From: Providencia vermicola
GTDB lineage: Bacteria; Pseudomonadota; Gammaproteobacteria; Enterobacterales; Enterobacteriaceae
DNA: 64,000 nt
Direction: 5' to 3'
Assembly: GCF_010748935.1 (NCBI RefSeq)
Contig: NZ_CP048796.1
Location: 1,243,001 to 1,307,000 of the forward strand
Shown here: piece after piece, positions 10,293-20,403 of the stretch
Layout of the letters: every line of letters starts with the position of its first letter
Numbering within the stretch: the stretch's first letter is position 1
Made by a program: the position numbers and the translations under genes
Notes under the pieces: generated by a model
Seen by the model: the letters and a program-made list of their open reading frames with translations, nothing else
What the model was told of the DNA's origin: nothing
Database searches by the model: none

Positions 10293-11657
10293 ATGCAGCC
10301 TCGCAGCACCATAAAATTACGTACATTATCGTTACTTGCAACATTGATTGCATTTTCCAACACAGGGTATGCTCAACAAGAAGTCTCTGCAACACTAGCA
10401 GGACACGCTATTTTATCGGTCAATTCTACAGTACCAGCGCCCACTGATGCACCACTAGATTTACAGGTTAGCGGAAAATATACGACAGGAAATCGTATTG
10501 ACGAACTCGGTAAGGTTGAAGGGAAGTCTGCTGATCGTCCAACTGGGATGCATGTACCGATTAAAGGTCAACCTCGACAGGGACATTCCGGTATTAAACG
10601 TATGGCCGATGGCACCTATTGGGTACTGACCGACAATGGTTATGGCAATAAGGTTAATTCACCAGACTCGATGCTGTATTTAACTCAATACGACATTGAT
10701 TTTAAAACCGGCCAAGCCAATCCACTCAATACTGTTTTCTTCCACGACCCGGATAAAATCATTCCATTTCATATCATGAATGAAAGTACAGATAAGCGTT
10801 ATCTAACAGGGAGTGATTTTGATCCTGAAAGCTTTCAATTTGCGGATGGCGCATTATGGGTAGGGGATGAGTTTGGTCCTTATTTAATTAAGATGGACCT
10901 CAATGGCAAAGTTCTCGCATTATTTGAAACTCACGTTGATGGCAAAAAAGTGATTTCACCTGATCACTATCAAGTTACCACGCCTGCTAAACCTACGGAT
11001 AAAATTCATTTTCAAGTCAACCGTTCAAAAGGTTTTGAAGGCATGGCCTCATCACCAGATGGCACTAAGCTATACCCTATGCTTGAAGGGGCTATTTGGG
11101 ATGAAGAGAAACAAGATTATGAAAATGTCGATGGCAAGCGTGCCGCTCGTATCCTTGAATTTGATGTGAAAAAACAGCAATGGAGTGGACGTAGTTGGTT
11201 ATATGTCTTTGAAGATAATCAAAATGCCATCGGCGATTTCAATATGATTGATGATACACACGGTTTGATTATTGAGCGTGATAATGGAGAAGGCACAGCC
11301 GATAAAGCCTGTCCTGAAAGTGCCACAGAGACGCAAAATTGTTTTAGTCAACTAGCGAAGTTTAAGCGTGTTTATCGTATTGAGTTTTCGGATACCAATC
11401 AAGGCAAACCGGTTGATAAGCAAGCCTATATCGATTTAATGAATATAAAAGACCCGCAAGGAATGGCAAAGAAACCGTTGAATAATGGCGTATTCACTTT
11501 CCCATTCTTTACGATTGAAAATGTTGATGTTGTCGATAGTGAACATATTATTGTCGGTAATGATAATAACTATCCATTTTCATCGAGCCGTGACCCTAAT
11601 CAAGCGGATGATAATGAATTTATCTTATTAAAGGTGCCTGCGTTGTTAAATCCTTAA
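10293..11657 (+). CDS. Exported esterase-like protein of the phytase-like family
   Basis: A signal peptide (LSLLATLIAFSNTGYA, cleavage near residue 27) sends it to the periplasm. The mature part looks like the esterase-like/phytase-like beta-propeller family: RMADGTYWVLTDNGYG, FDPESFQFADGALWVGDEFGPYLI, KGFEGMASSPDGTKLYPMLEGA and a C-terminal FFTIENVDVVDSEHIIVGNDNNYPFSSSR. Acidic Asp/Glu residues in these loops are typical Ca-binding or catalytic positions. 454 aa, complete. It is monocistronic, with its own terminator just downstream. The substrate is unknown; phosphoester or ester hydrolysis follows only from family resemblance. Confidence 0.75.
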   Translation: MQPRSTIKLRTLSLLATLIAFSNTGYAQQEVSATLAGHAILSVNSTVPAPTDAPLDLQVSGKYTTGNRIDELGKVEGKSADRPTGMHVPIKGQPRQGHSGIKRMADGTYWVLTDNGYGNKVNSPDSMLYLTQYDIDFKTGQANPLNTVFFHDPDKIIPFHIMNESTDKRYLTGSDFDPESFQFADGALWVGDEFGPYLIKMDLNGKVLALFETHVDGKKVISPDHYQVTTPAKPTDKIHFQVNRSKGFEGMASSPDGTKLYPMLEGAIWDEEKQDYENVDGKRAARILEFDVKKQQWSGRSWLYVFEDNQNAIGDFNMIDDTHGLIIERDNGEGTADKACPESATETQNCFSQLAKFKRVYRIEFSDTNQGKPVDKQAYIDLMNIKDPQGMAKKPLNNGVFTFPFFTIENVDVVDSEHIIVGNDNNYPFSSSRDPNQADDNEFILLKVPALLNP

Positions 11658-11683
11658 TTTTCCTTGTCTATTTTGATTTTTTT

Positions 11684-11711
11684 GCTCGGGGTGTAGCCCG
11701 AGCTTTTTTAT
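11684..11711. terminator. Rho-independent terminator (bidirectional)
   Basis: GCTCGGG (11684-11690), loop GTGTAG, CCCGAGC (11697-11703), then a T-run. On the other strand the stem is also followed by a T-run, so it can end both the esterase transcript and the minus-strand MFS transcript that converges on it. Confidence 0.9.
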
Positions 11712-11744
11712 TTTATTACTCACGACTTACAGTGATAAATGGCA

Positions 11745-12998
11745 TCATTTTTTAGCGGATAAAACAGGCGGTTTCATCATTAACGTTAGCATGAGGATCA
11801 CGACAACAGGGGCGGCGATAATAAGAAATGCAGGTGTAAAACTACTTGTATAATCCTTAATCGCACCCGCAATAAATGGCGCTAAACACGCCACAGTAGA
11901 AATTAAATTCACCACGGAAAATAACTCTAAATAGGGGCCACGACCAAAATAATTGGATAATAAAACGCTGGAGGCTAAGAAAGTCATGCCATAGCCGATA
12001 CCGACACAGAGCACAAATAATATCAACCATAACCATGAGGTTGCGATACTTAATGAAATAACCCCAAATACCATAATGATCAGGCTAACAATTAACAGTT
12101 TTTTGGGCTCCAACCATTCTCCAACGGCACCACCAATAAATCTTGAAAATGCGTTAACAAAAGCCATTGTACTGAGTAATGAAACGGCAATAGTGATACC
12201 AAAGCCGCGCTCTTCAATATGGGCAACCGCGAAACTGTTAACAGTAATACCGCACCATAAAAATGAAGTATAGGTTGCTGCTATTAAATAAAACTGCCAA
12301 GTGCGCAAAGCACGACGTACTGTCCATACCTCTGTAGTGCGATAAATCGGTTTACTGCCGTCGCTAACCTGTTTTTGCATCACATGTTTAGCATGTTCTC
12401 GTTCTCGATTACCTTCACGCAATGCTAACAGGGTAATGAATGTCACAATGCCAAGGTAAACAGCGCAGAGTACCCAATGCATACGCCACGAACCTAACTG
12501 ATTTGATGCATAAAAATAGATCCAAGGCCCAGCGACACCACCCAATCCACCAATCGTAAAATATAAACCAAAGGCTAATGACTGCTTTTCAAATAGGCGA
12601 GAAAGCACATAGGTTCCAGGAACGGTCGCCAGTAAAGTGAAACCCACACCAATGAGTGCTGTGCCAAGAAAATAGCGGTTAATGGTTTCTGTTGAATATA
12701 AACTATAAAAACCGGCAATAAAGATCAGCGTACCGAGAAGGAGTGTCAGGCGAACGCCGATTTTTCGGATGAGCAAGGAGGGCAGGAAACTTGCAAGACC
12801 ACAGGTTAACCCTAATAAGGTGAAACCAAACCCTGCTTCTGTCCAGCTCCATTTCAGCTCTTCGATCATACTGGGGAGGACAACACCCAATGACGTAAAG
12901 GTGGTTGCAGTGGCTAAAAAATAAACCATCCCTAAAAGAATGAGGATACTCCACTGATAGAGTGGGCTAAATAAGGATGGGGAATCTGTCGCGGCCAT
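11745..12998 (-). CDS. Major facilitator superfamily transporter
   Basis: Inner-membrane carrier with about 12 hydrophobic segments and two six-helix halves separated by a charged loop (REGNREREHAKHVMQ to TEVWTVRRALRTW). The first helix is WSILILLGMVYFLATATTF; an MFS-like loop after helix 2 reads RKIGVR. 417 aa with the ATG at 12998, preceded by GGAG 7 bases upstream. A longer open frame (to 13073) would run through the purK terminator hairpin, so I reject it. The pattern recalls monocarboxylate/oxalate-formate-type MFS carriers, but the substrate cannot be read from the sequence. It is convergent with the esterase gene. Confidence 0.8.
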   Translation of the reverse strand: MAATDSPSLFSPLYQWSILILLGMVYFLATATTFTSLGVVLPSMIEELKWSWTEAGFGFTLLGLTCGLASFLPSLLIRKIGVRLTLLLGTLIFIAGFYSLYSTETINRYFLGTALIGVGFTLLATVPGTYVLSRLFEKQSLAFGLYFTIGGLGGVAGPWIYFYASNQLGSWRMHWVLCAVYLGIVTFITLLALREGNREREHAKHVMQKQVSDGSKPIYRTTEVWTVRRALRTWQFYLIAATYTSFLWCGITVNSFAVAHIEERGFGITIAVSLLSTMAFVNAFSRFIGGAVGEWLEPKKLLIVSLIIMVFGVISLSIATSWLWLILFVLCVGIGYGMTFLASSVLLSNYFGRGPYLELFSVVNLISTVACLAPFIAGAIKDYTSSFTPAFLIIAAPVVVILMLTLMMKPPVLSAKK

Positions 12999-13042
12999 GT
13001 CAACTCCAGTAACTCTGCCTTTTCGTAAAAAAAGCAGCCATA

Positions 13043-13073
13043 TAAATGCAAAATGCCCGAAAATATCGGGCAT
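13043..13073 (-). terminator. Terminator of purEK
   Basis: On the minus strand, ATGCCCGA (13073-13066), loop TATTT, TCGGGCAT (13060-13053), then TTTTGCATTT. It lies 23 bases after the purK stop and isolates the MFS gene. Confidence 0.8.
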
Positions 13074-13095
13074 CGTATGGCGCTATTTTCCCTAT

Positions 13096-14178
13096 TTATT
13101 GGCTGTAGTACCAGTTTAATTTTTCTTTCGCCCAGTCAATGCCACTTTTGTACTCATTTGGTAACAGCTCTACTAGCGAATTTAGGCTGTCAGCAAGCTC
13201 AGTTGGGCAGCTGTGAGTCAGGTTTAAATGACCAACTTTACGAACAGGACGAACGTCTTTTTCATACCAGTGCAGATGAACTAACGGTAAACTTAACCAT
13301 TGTTGATTGAGCTCAGTGCCAATTAAATTCACCATAACAGAAGGATTAAATACTGTCGGCGATGGCATTGGTAAATCTAAAATAGCGCGTAAATGCAATT
13401 CAAATTGGCTGATAGAGGCACCGTTCTGGGTCCAGTGACCACTGTTATGCACACGTGGAGCTAATTCATTGATAAGTAATTTATCACCAACGACAAAACA
13501 CTCCATTGCCATAACACCAACATAATCTAGCTCATTCATGACAGCACTTAACATAGCCTGAGCTTGTTGCTGCTGTGAATGGTTCGCGTTGGGGAAAGCG
13601 ACACTGGTGCGTAAGATACCTTCTTGATGTAGGTTATGGGTGATAGGATAAAATACACACTCCCCCGCACGATTACGCGCGCCAATAACGGATACTTCTG
13701 CATCAAAAGGGATACCTTGCTCGACAATACAGTTCCCATAGATTTCATCAGGTAGACTCGCTTCGTTGCCGGGTGAAACACGCCATTGACCACGGCCATC
13801 ATAGCCACCCGTTCTACGTTTGACGATCAAGAAATCACCGAGGGTTGCAAAGAGTTCAGGCCATTGCGCTTTAGCGTCAAGAGAAGCCCAAGGTGCGGTG
13901 GCTAAACCCAGCGAATCAAAGAGGCTTTTTTGTGGGAATCTATCTGCTAAACGAGGAAAAATATCTCGGTTAATAAAGGCATTATGAAGTGCTAGCTCTT
14001 TAGTCAGTGGTGTTTCAGGCCAGCGCTCAATTTCTGCGGTGATAACACTTTGTTGATAGGGAACGGCTTCAGGTTCCGCATCTAACCCAACAGGAAATAC
14101 AGCAATACCAAGCGGTTCACCTGCTTGACGCAACATGCGGCCTAATTGACCATTACCAAGGACACAGACGGGTTTCAT
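13096..14178 (-). CDS. purK: N5-carboxyaminoimidazole ribonucleotide synthase PurK
   Basis: ATP-grasp enzyme of de novo purine synthesis; converts AIR, ATP and bicarbonate to N5-CAIR, the substrate of PurE. The N-terminus [20 protein letters not shown] is the PurK signature. The ATP-grasp core includes [38 protein letters not shown] and the metal site [14 protein letters not shown]. 360 aa, near the E. coli length of 355. Start at 14178, overlapping the purE stop by 4 bases (14175-14178). Confidence 0.96.
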   Translation of the reverse strand: MKPVCVLGNGQLGRMLRQAGEPLGIAVFPVGLDAEPEAVPYQQSVITAEIERWPETPLTKELALHNAFINRDIFPRLADRFPQKSLFDSLGLATAPWASLDAKAQWPELFATLGDFLIVKRRTGGYDGRGQWRVSPGNEASLPDEIYGNCIVEQGIPFDAEVSVIGARNRAGECVFYPITHNLHQEGILRTSVAFPNANHSQQQQAQAMLSAVMNELDYVGVMAMECFVVGDKLLINELAPRVHNSGHWTQNGASISQFELHLRAILDLPMPSPTVFNPSVMVNLIGTELNQQWLSLPLVHLHWYEKDVRPVRKVGHLNLTHSCPTELADSLNSLVELLPNEYKSGIDWAKEKLNWYYSQ

Positions 14179-14681
14179 TGTGCCTCCCGAGGATCAGGGT
14201 TGTTAAGCACATCATTCGTTTGCGCCTCACGCCAAGCGGCTAAGCGAGCAAATAGCGCCTTATCAGTATTCGCAAGAATTTGTGCGGCCAGTAGTGCCGC
14301 ATTTGCAGCACCGGCCTTACCGATTGCCAGTGTACCTACAGGGATACCTTTAGGCATTTGTACAATAGAGTAGAGACTATCGACACCACTCAACGCAGCG
14401 CTTTGTACTGGAACACCTAACACAGGAACTAAGGTTTTTGCTGCAAGCATACCCGGTAAATGAGCGGCTCCGCCGGCTCCTGCAATAATCACCTCAAAGC
14501 CATTTTTTTTTGCTTGTTCCGCAAAGGAGAATAGTTTGTCGGGGGTACGATGTGCTGAGACAATTTCAACGTGGAAAGGCAGTTGCAGCTCGGTTAAGAC
14601 ATCGGCAGCGTGTTGCATGGTTGTCCAATCACTTTTAGAACCCATAACAATAGCGATTTTTGCCGCAGATTGAGCAGTCAT
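14175..14681 (-). CDS. purE: N5-CAIR mutase PurE
   Basis: Catalytic subunit that turns N5-CAIR into CAIR in purine synthesis. The phosphate/substrate loop IVMGSKSDW is followed by SAHRTP and [15 protein letters not shown], all diagnostic of class I PurE. 168 aa, the typical length. First gene of the purEK operon; a 14/16 match to the PurR operator lies 84 bases upstream of the ATG, so purine repression is expected. Confidence 0.96.
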   Translation of the reverse strand: MTAQSAAKIAIVMGSKSDWTTMQHAADVLTELQLPFHVEIVSAHRTPDKLFSFAEQAKKNGFEVIIAGAGGAAHLPGMLAAKTLVPVLGVPVQSAALSGVDSLYSIVQMPKGIPVGTLAIGKAGAANAALLAAQILANTDKALFARLAAWREAQTNDVLNNPDPREAQ

Positions 14682-14764
14682 TTTGTGTAATCCCTGTGGT
14701 TAATAAATTTTCACCGTGAGGTGGGAAAAATGAATTGCCCCGATCATATCATGGTAATTCGCTA

Positions 14765-14780
14765 AGGAAAACGTTTGCGT
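14765..14780 (-). promoter_or_regulatory. PurR operator of purEK
   Basis: AGGAAAACGTTTGCGT matches the PurR consensus ACGCAAACGTTTGCGT at 14 of 16 positions; the right half is perfect. Its place upstream of purE matches E. coli. Confidence 0.85.
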
Positions 14781-14840
14781 GGTTAAAATATCAGCAAACG
14801 AATGCGGGTTGAGCAATTTACTGAGTTACCGTATCAGAGA

Positions 14841-15563
14841 TTAAAAAGGGAAAAAAATGAGCTCAATACCTTGTTCATTTATCACAAATGCTGAGCCTTC
14901 ATGATGCCATGCACCTAAAACGCCGCGATAATAACGTTTATCAGCGACATCAATTTCATGAATAGCGGGGCGATGGGTATGACCATGTATCATCCAGTCC
15001 GCTTGATAGTGTTCTAACGCTGCAATAACGGCCTGCTGATTGACATCCATAATTGATTCGGCTTTCATACTGCTAGCATATTGACTATTTTTACGCATTT
15101 TTTCAGCAATACGTCGGCGGATAAATAGAGGTAAAGTTAAAAATACACGTTGGATCCATGGTGTGTGGACCTTTTGACGATAACGTTGATAAGCTTGGTC
15201 ATCGGTACACAGTGTATCGCCATGCAAAATCAACACGCGTTGACCATAAAGTTCAAGCAATGTTTCTTGGTTAAGTATCGTCATGCCACATTGCTTGGCA
15301 TAACGTTTGCCTAGTAAGAAGTCACGGTTTCCATGAATAAAGTAACAAGGGATACCACGGTCAGTAAGGCTTTTTAAGGCTTCAGCCACTTGTTGATGGA
15401 GCTGAGTCTTATCGTCATCACCAATCCAATAATTAAAAAAGTCGCCGAGGATATACAGGCTGTCGGCATCAATAGCTTGTTGGTGAATAAAATTCATAAA
15501 ACCGGCGGTAATCGCCGGTTCATCTTCACTCAAATGCAGGTCTGCAATGATATAAGTGGACAT
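14841..15563 (-). CDS. lpxH: UDP-2,3-diacylglucosamine hydrolase LpxH
   Basis: Mn-dependent enzyme of lipid A synthesis that releases UMP from UDP-2,3-diacylglucosamine to give lipid X at the inner face of the membrane. The calcineurin-like metal motifs appear in order: [43 protein letters not shown] and the C-terminal [12 protein letters not shown]. 240 aa, as in E. coli. It lies 13 bases downstream of ppiB on the same strand, the same pairing as in E. coli, and is probably cotranscribed. Confidence 0.96.
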   Translation of the reverse strand: MSTYIIADLHLSEDEPAITAGFMNFIHQQAIDADSLYILGDFFNYWIGDDDKTQLHQQVAEALKSLTDRGIPCYFIHGNRDFLLGKRYAKQCGMTILNQETLLELYGQRVLILHGDTLCTDDQAYQRYRQKVHTPWIQRVFLTLPLFIRRRIAEKMRKNSQYASSMKAESIMDVNQQAVIAALEHYQADWMIHGHTHRPAIHEIDVADKRYYRGVLGAWHHEGSAFVINEQGIELIFFPF

Positions 15564-15576
15564 ATTATGCGTCGAA

Positions 15577-16071
15577 TTATTCGTTAACAGTCACTTTTTC
15601 AATCACAACATCTTCGCGTGGAACGTCTTGGTGGAAACCACTACGACCTGTTGAAACCCCTTTGATTTTGTCAACAACGTCCATACCTTCAACAACTTCT
15701 GCAAATACACAGTAGCCCCAACCATCAGGGTGTTCTGAACGGAAGTTAAGGAAGTCGTTATCAACAACGTTAATGAAAAACTGTGCTGTAGCTGAGTGTG
15801 GATCGTTAGTACGAGCCATGGCTAAAGTACCACGATTATTTTTTAAGCCGTTATTAGCTTCGTTTTTGATCTGTGCTTTTGTTGCTTTTTGTTTCATGCC
15901 AGGTTCAAAACCGCCGCCTTGGATCATGAAACCATTAATGACACGATGGAAAATGGTATTATTGTAGAAACCTTCACGGCAGTAATTCAAAAAGTTTTCG
16001 ACGGTTACTGGAGCTTTATCGTCAAAAGTGTTAATAACAATGTCACCGTGATTGGTATGAAAAGTCACCAT
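15577..16071 (-). CDS. ppiB: Cytoplasmic peptidyl-prolyl isomerase B (cyclophilin)
   Basis: Cyclophilin-type cis-trans prolyl isomerase of the cytoplasm; there is no signal peptide. The core motif [19 protein letters not shown], then [23 protein letters not shown] and [15 protein letters not shown], contain the family catalytic Arg/Phe/Gln residues. 164 aa, the same length as E. coli PpiB. It is divergent from cysS and upstream of lpxH. Confidence 0.96.
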   Translation of the reverse strand: MVTFHTNHGDIVINTFDDKAPVTVENFLNYCREGFYNNTIFHRVINGFMIQGGGFEPGMKQKATKAQIKNEANNGLKNNRGTLAMARTNDPHSATAQFFINVVDNDFLNFRSEHPDGWGYCVFAEVVEGMDVVDKIKGVSTGRSGFHQDVPREDVVIEKVTVNE

Positions 16072-16482
16072 AATAGCTATCCTGAATAATTGTATTTATT
16101 GCGCCTTCTGTTGAAGGCGTGGTTGTCAGGAAGTTTATATCACAGATAAAACCCGACTTGAAGTCACTGTCTAGGTTATCAATGCGTTGAACGATAGCGA
16201 TAGTATGACAAAGATCATGTGTATTTCTTGCATTCTGATAGTGTTCAGGGTTCAATATCATTCTATTTTGTAGGTAGATACCTTATATTTATTGAAATAT
16301 CCCTTAATAGCTTGAACCAGCGATACTCCAAAGAGTTTGAGATGCGAATTCACGATAGGTCTATCGCGAGCAGCTTCCGAAATACTAGCATAGGATGAGC
16401 GAATGCTATCCGTCGCGCGGTAACTGGGAGTGAGTCGAGTATATGGGTGATAAACACGTACACATTTAACGGAATAGTCCAG
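16072..16482. other. Divergent spacer between ppiB and cysS
   Basis: No coding sequence is supported. It holds a short hairpin CGCCTTC-tgtt-GAAGGCG (16102-16119) just upstream of ppiB and a palindrome CGATAGgtCTATCG (16353-16366) about 120 bases before the cysS start. I recognise neither as a known regulator site. Confidence 0.5.
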
Positions 16483-17871
16483 ATGCTACAGATTTTTAAT
16501 ACACTGAGTCGCCAAAAAGAAGAGTTTAAACCCATTCACCCAGGGAAAATAGGGATGTACGTGTGTGGTATCACCATTTACGATTTGTGTCATATTGGTC
16601 ATGGTCGTACATTTGTGGCTTTTGATGCCATTAGCCGTTATTTACGCTATCTGGGTTATGACCTCACTTATGTACGTAACGTAACGGATATTGACGATAA
16701 AATTATCAAACGTGCTGCTGAAAATAATGAAACAGTTGATGCGTTAACGACTCGCATGCTAGCTGAAATGCACAAGGATTTTGATGCTCTCAATATCCTA
16801 AGACCTGATAGTGAACCTCGCGCAACACAGCATATTAAAGAAATTATCGAGCTCACTGACTTACTGATCAAACGTGGCCATGCATATGTGGCAGAAAACG
16901 GTGATGTGATGTTTGAGGTGAAAACAGATAAAGATTATGGGCAATTATCTCGTCAAGATCTAGAACAACTACAAGCAGGGGCGCGTGTTGAAGTTGCTGA
17001 TGTTAAACGTAACCCAATGGATTTTGTACTATGGAAAATGTCAAAAGAAGGTGAGCCTAGCTGGGAATCACCATGGGGCTTAGGTCGCCCTGGCTGGCAT
17101 ATTGAGTGTTCCGCGATGAACAGTAAAGCATTGGGTAATCACTTTGATATCCATGGTGGGGGTTCTGATTTGATGTTCCCACATCATGAAAATGAAATCG
17201 CGCAATCTACCTGTGCTCATGATGGTCCTTATGTGAATTACTGGATGCATTCAGGGATGGTGATGGTTGATCGTGAAAAAATGTCTAAATCACTGAATAA
17301 TTTCTTTACTATTCGTGATGTACTAGGATATTACGATCCTGAAACCGTGCGTTATTTCTTATTATCTGGCCATTATCGTAGCCAATTAAATTATACTGAA
17401 GAGAATCTAAAGCAAGCTCGTACGGCTTTAGAGCGTTTATACACCGCGCTTCGTGGTACAGATAAATCAGTGGCTCCTGCGGGTGGTGAAGTATTTAAGC
17501 ACCGTTTTGAAGAAGCGATGAACGATGATTTTAATACACCAGAGGCTTATTCCGTCCTGTTTGACATGGCTCGCGAAATTAACCGCTTAAAAGCAGAAAA
17601 CATGGTTGCTGCGAATGAATTGGCAGCGGAATTGCGTCAATTAGCCAGTGTATTAGGATTACTTGAACAAGAGCCGGAAGCCTTTTTGCAAGGTAATGCA
17701 CAAAGTGAAGGCGATGAAGAAGTTGCTAAAATTGAAGCACTGATTAAACAGCGTAATGACGCCCGTAAAAATAAGGAATGGGCTTTAGCCGATGCAGCCC
17801 GTGATGAATTAACGGCAATGGGAATTGTGCTAGAAGATGGTGCACAAGGAACAACTTGGCGCCGTAAATAA
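16483..17871 (+). CDS. cysS: Cysteinyl-tRNA synthetase
   Basis: Charges tRNA-Cys. Class I synthetase with the HIGH-type motif [12 protein letters not shown] near residue 37 and the KMSKS loop at [10 protein letters not shown]. The Zn site includes the Cys of [10 protein letters not shown], Cys in HIECSAM, and [10 protein letters not shown]. 462 aa from the ATG at 16483, against 461 in E. coli; an open frame back to 16447 is not needed, because the family starts ML-IFNTL. Monocistronic, with a strong terminator. Confidence 0.97.
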   Translation: MLQIFNTLSRQKEEFKPIHPGKIGMYVCGITIYDLCHIGHGRTFVAFDAISRYLRYLGYDLTYVRNVTDIDDKIIKRAAENNETVDALTTRMLAEMHKDFDALNILRPDSEPRATQHIKEIIELTDLLIKRGHAYVAENGDVMFEVKTDKDYGQLSRQDLEQLQAGARVEVADVKRNPMDFVLWKMSKEGEPSWESPWGLGRPGWHIECSAMNSKALGNHFDIHGGGSDLMFPHHENEIAQSTCAHDGPYVNYWMHSGMVMVDREKMSKSLNNFFTIRDVLGYYDPETVRYFLLSGHYRSQLNYTEENLKQARTALERLYTALRGTDKSVAPAGGEVFKHRFEEAMNDDFNTPEAYSVLFDMAREINRLKAENMVAANELAAELRQLASVLGLLEQEPEAFLQGNAQSEGDEEVAKIEALIKQRNDARKNKEWALADAARDELTAMGIVLEDGAQGTTWRRK

Positions 17872-17890
17872 CCTCTCATACGATTAGATT

Positions 17891-17925
17891 AACCCGTTAA
17901 AATATTTTTAACGGGTTTTTTTATT
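17891..17925 (+). terminator. Terminator of cysS
   Basis: AACCCGTTAAAAA / TTTTTAACGGGTT hairpin (17891-17917) followed by a T-run; 20 bases after the cysS stop. Confidence 0.92.
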
Positions 17926-18541
17926 CCCTTTTTCTGCATTTAACATCCCACTTTATTTATGGATTAATAAATAAAGCTGGTATCGATTCAGCTAAAAAAT
18001 TCCAATTAAGTCACTTAAAAGATATCGGCTTTTAAAATATTAATAGTATAAAAATTCAAATGTTATTAATAGTAACGCAACGGGCTTAATTAATTTTTTG
18101 AGCTATTTTGATAAATAATATTTCAAAAGTAGCAACATTATTTAATTATCTAGAGTGACTATAAACTCACAAAATTAAGTGTTAATACTTAATTAACACA
18201 AAAAACTACCAAATTAATGAAATATAATTTTATATTTCAACTTTATAGTCTAAAACTGACTATTATGGATTTAGATTTCTTTATTTTTGCTTTGGTTGGC
18301 TCACTGATAGTATTTTAAATGAAAATTTAGATTTAAATAAATGTTAAAATAATATAATGAGCTTTAGTTTTATCATTATTAAAAAAGCAGGTGTTTACAT
18401 AAATGTATTTTTATTTATTATTTTAATAGGTAGGGGTAAATATTATTTCTACTTACACTGATCTTTTATTTCTTATTTATTTTGAATTTATTATGAGGCT
18501 ACTTAAGCTCTATTAATCACTACTTGTTCATGAGGAATATC
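17926..18541. other. AT-rich regulatory region upstream of the fimbrial operon
   Basis: No gene seen in about 600 bases of very AT-rich DNA. It holds several inverted repeats: CTTTATTTAT/ATAAATAAAG (17951-17976), GTGTTAAT/ATTAACAC (18179-18199), and a separated pair GACTATAAA (about 18157) and TTTATAGTC (about 18242). Such DNA is typical of H-NS-silenced fimbrial promoters. I see no adjacent recombinase gene that would support a phase switch. Confidence 0.5.
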
Positions 18542-19057
18542 ATGGCTTTTAAAACTAAGTTAATTACAGCGATGTTATTTACTGGCGTCAGCTTTGGTGC
18601 TGCTGCTGGTGATAATAGCGATAATATTACACTGAATGGTGTAATTACCGCGGTAACTTGTAATGTCACTGCAAATGGTGGCAACTCAGTATTTAATGTT
18701 GGTACTTTTGCTCAAAATAGCTTTACACCCAATGTACAAAATGGTGATACGGCGCTTGTTGTATCATTAGAAAATTGTAGTGCGGATTCAGATAAAGGTG
18801 CTTTATATGTACAAGGCACAACCACGACGGCTAACACAGCAAAAAATATCTTTATCGGTAGCGACCCTACAGTTGGCTTTATGTTGCAAGAAGATGGCAA
18901 AACAGACCAAGTTGTTGCTAATAAAGCCATTCCTGTAACGGTATCTGCAACACAACCAACTAATTATTCTTTCAAGGTTGGTATGGGTTCGACTGATGCT
19001 GTGCCTGCTATTGGTTCATATTCAGCGCCAATTATTATTGCTTATGCATCTGAGTAA
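18542..19057 (+). CDS. Major fimbrial subunit (type 1 family pilin)
   Basis: Probable main rod subunit of the fimbria. The ATG at 18542 has GAGG 6 bases upstream; an in-frame ATG at 18524 is less well placed. The signal peptide (KLITAMLFTGVSFGAAA) is followed by the pilin fold: ITLNGVITAVTCNVTANGG carries the first Cys, VVSLENCSAD the second, so the usual N-half disulfide is present. The C-terminal donor-strand groove ends in APIIIAYASE. 171 aa, normal for the family. A hairpin terminator lies directly downstream, consistent with higher expression of the first gene than of the assembly genes. Confidence 0.85.
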   Translation: MAFKTKLITAMLFTGVSFGAAAGDNSDNITLNGVITAVTCNVTANGGNSVFNVGTFAQNSFTPNVQNGDTALVVSLENCSADSDKGALYVQGTTTTANTAKNIFIGSDPTVGFMLQEDGKTDQVVANKAIPVTVSATQPTNYSFKVGMGSTDAVPAIGSYSAPIIIAYASE

Positions 19058-19068
19058 CTCGTAATACT

Positions 19069-19098
19069 TGAAGCGCAGATTTCTGCGCTTCATTTTAA
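19069..19098 (+). terminator. Partial terminator between pilin and assembly genes
   Basis: Perfect stem TGAAGCGCAG (19069-19078), ATTT loop, CTGCGCTTCA (19083-19092), then TTTTAAT. Likely lets only part of transcription pass into the assembly genes, a common way to set pilin excess. Confidence 0.75.
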
Positions 19099-19126
19099 TG
19101 TGAAATAAATTATTAGGTGTAGGGAT

Positions 19127-19852
19127 ATGATAGTAAAAGTATTTGGCATGATTGGAACAATGTTATTATTACTGAGTTCAACCTCAGCAATAGCGGGGAT
19201 TATATTGCATGGAACTCGCATTATTTATAATGAGAGTAGGGACAATGTAGGTGCGAACATTACTATCAAAAGCGAAGACAATTCGAATACGCCATATTTA
19301 ATTCGTACACAAATTTATCGTGATGTACAAGGACAAGTCGCTCAAGATAAATTTGTGACAACACCGTCTATGTTTCGCTTGGAACCTAATAATTTAAATC
19401 AGGTTAAAATTCTCAGAATTAAAAATGATTTACCAAAAGATCGTGAATCTATTTTTTATTTTAGAGCAATAGCATTACCAGCAACAGATAAGCTTGATGA
19501 TAAAGCAAACCCTAACTTGGCAGGGACATTGCAAATTGCAACGGGAAATACGATCAAACTATTTTATCGACCTGTTAAGTTTTCTATTAGCCAAAAAGAG
19601 GCGATGGGGTTATTGAAATTCTCTCTGCACTCTAATGGATTAAAAGTGGCCAACCCGACACCTTATTACATCACGCTCAGTGAAATTAAAGTGGCTAATA
19701 AATTGGTTAAGCTTAATCCCAAATTAGGTAATACCATGATCGCCCCTTTTAGTGATGTGGTGTATCAAGATATTCACCAAAAAGGCAAGGTGCAGTGGAG
19801 CGCAATCAATGACTTTGGCGGAAGGGATCAATTCAATGGCTCGGTTCAATAA
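19127..19852 (+). CDS. Periplasmic fimbrial chaperone 1 (PapD-like)
   Basis: Immunoglobulin-fold chaperone that binds pilins by donor-strand complementation in the periplasm. Signal peptide up to about residue 23 (TMLLLLSSTSAIA). Family hallmarks: GTRIIYNESRDNVGANITIKS (strand A/B with the carboxylate-anchoring Arg), LPKDRESIFYFRAIALP (G1-adjacent signature) and IKLFYRP at the domain junction. The C-terminal domain has VANPTPYYITLSEIKV. 241 aa. It is the first of three such chaperones in this operon. The stop overlaps the next gene by 17 bases. Confidence 0.9.
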   Translation: MIVKVFGMIGTMLLLLSSTSAIAGIILHGTRIIYNESRDNVGANITIKSEDNSNTPYLIRTQIYRDVQGQVAQDKFVTTPSMFRLEPNNLNQVKILRIKNDLPKDRESIFYFRAIALPATDKLDDKANPNLAGTLQIATGNTIKLFYRPVKFSISQKEAMGLLKFSLHSNGLKVANPTPYYITLSEIKVANKLVKLNPKLGNTMIAPFSDVVYQDIHQKGKVQWSAINDFGGRDQFNGSVQ

Positions 19853-20387
19853 ACTGTCATCGATATTTCTGGCATTGATGTTGGTAAATATCAGTCATGC
19901 TCATGCAGAGAGTACTGCAAAAGTCGATTTATCAGCGTCTTTAGTTGATGGTAGCTGCGCTATTGAGTTATCAGAAAAGTCACTGGACTTTAAGCCTTAC
20001 AGTGTTACCGATTTTCCAACGGCAAAAACAACGGTTGAAATACAACCGATTACAGCAAAAGTTTCATGTGAAGGTGGGAATACAACACCGTTATTAAGTT
20101 TAAAAGGCATAACGCCGTATAGCGGTAATAATAAAGTTTTTTTAGACGGCGCTCCTAATGGAACAGGATTTATGATCCAGCGGAAGATAAAAACACGTGG
20201 ATTAAATGATTTTTATAATGATGACGCATTAGAAAATCAAGGTAAGCAGGTTGCCTTAACACCATTAAATTCATCGAATCAATTCTCAAGTACGGAGTAT
20301 TTTGAAATTGGGCTTGTCAGCGTAGAGAACACGGTTACTCCTGATTTTTTAAAAGCCAATATTACATTTACCGTTCTTTTTCAGTGA
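19836..20387 (+). CDS. Fimbrial minor subunit
   Basis: Signal peptide (SSIFLALMLVNISHAHA) and a pilin-like domain: VDLSASLVDGSCAIELSEKSLDF contains the first Cys, and ITAKVSCEGGNTTPLLSLKG the second, the usual pilin disulfide spacing. The C-terminus FLKANITFTVLFQ ends in the alternating hydrophobic strand recognised by chaperones. 183 aa from the ATG at 19836, which has AGGG upstream inside the chaperone gene; the open frame back to 19752 is a read-through of the overlapping gene. Probably an adaptor or minor rod subunit; its position in the fimbria cannot be told. Confidence 0.75.
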   Translation: MARFNKLSSIFLALMLVNISHAHAESTAKVDLSASLVDGSCAIELSEKSLDFKPYSVTDFPTAKTTVEIQPITAKVSCEGGNTTPLLSLKGITPYSGNNKVFLDGAPNGTGFMIQRKIKTRGLNDFYNDDALENQGKQVALTPLNSSNQFSSTEYFEIGLVSVENTVTPDFLKANITFTVLFQ

Positions 20388-20403
20388 GAAGTAAGGGGCA
20401 ACT

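Noticed and set aside
12999-13073. 25-residue N-terminal extension of the MFS gene
   Set aside because: It runs through the purK terminator hairpin, and the ATG at 12998 has a good GGAG site.
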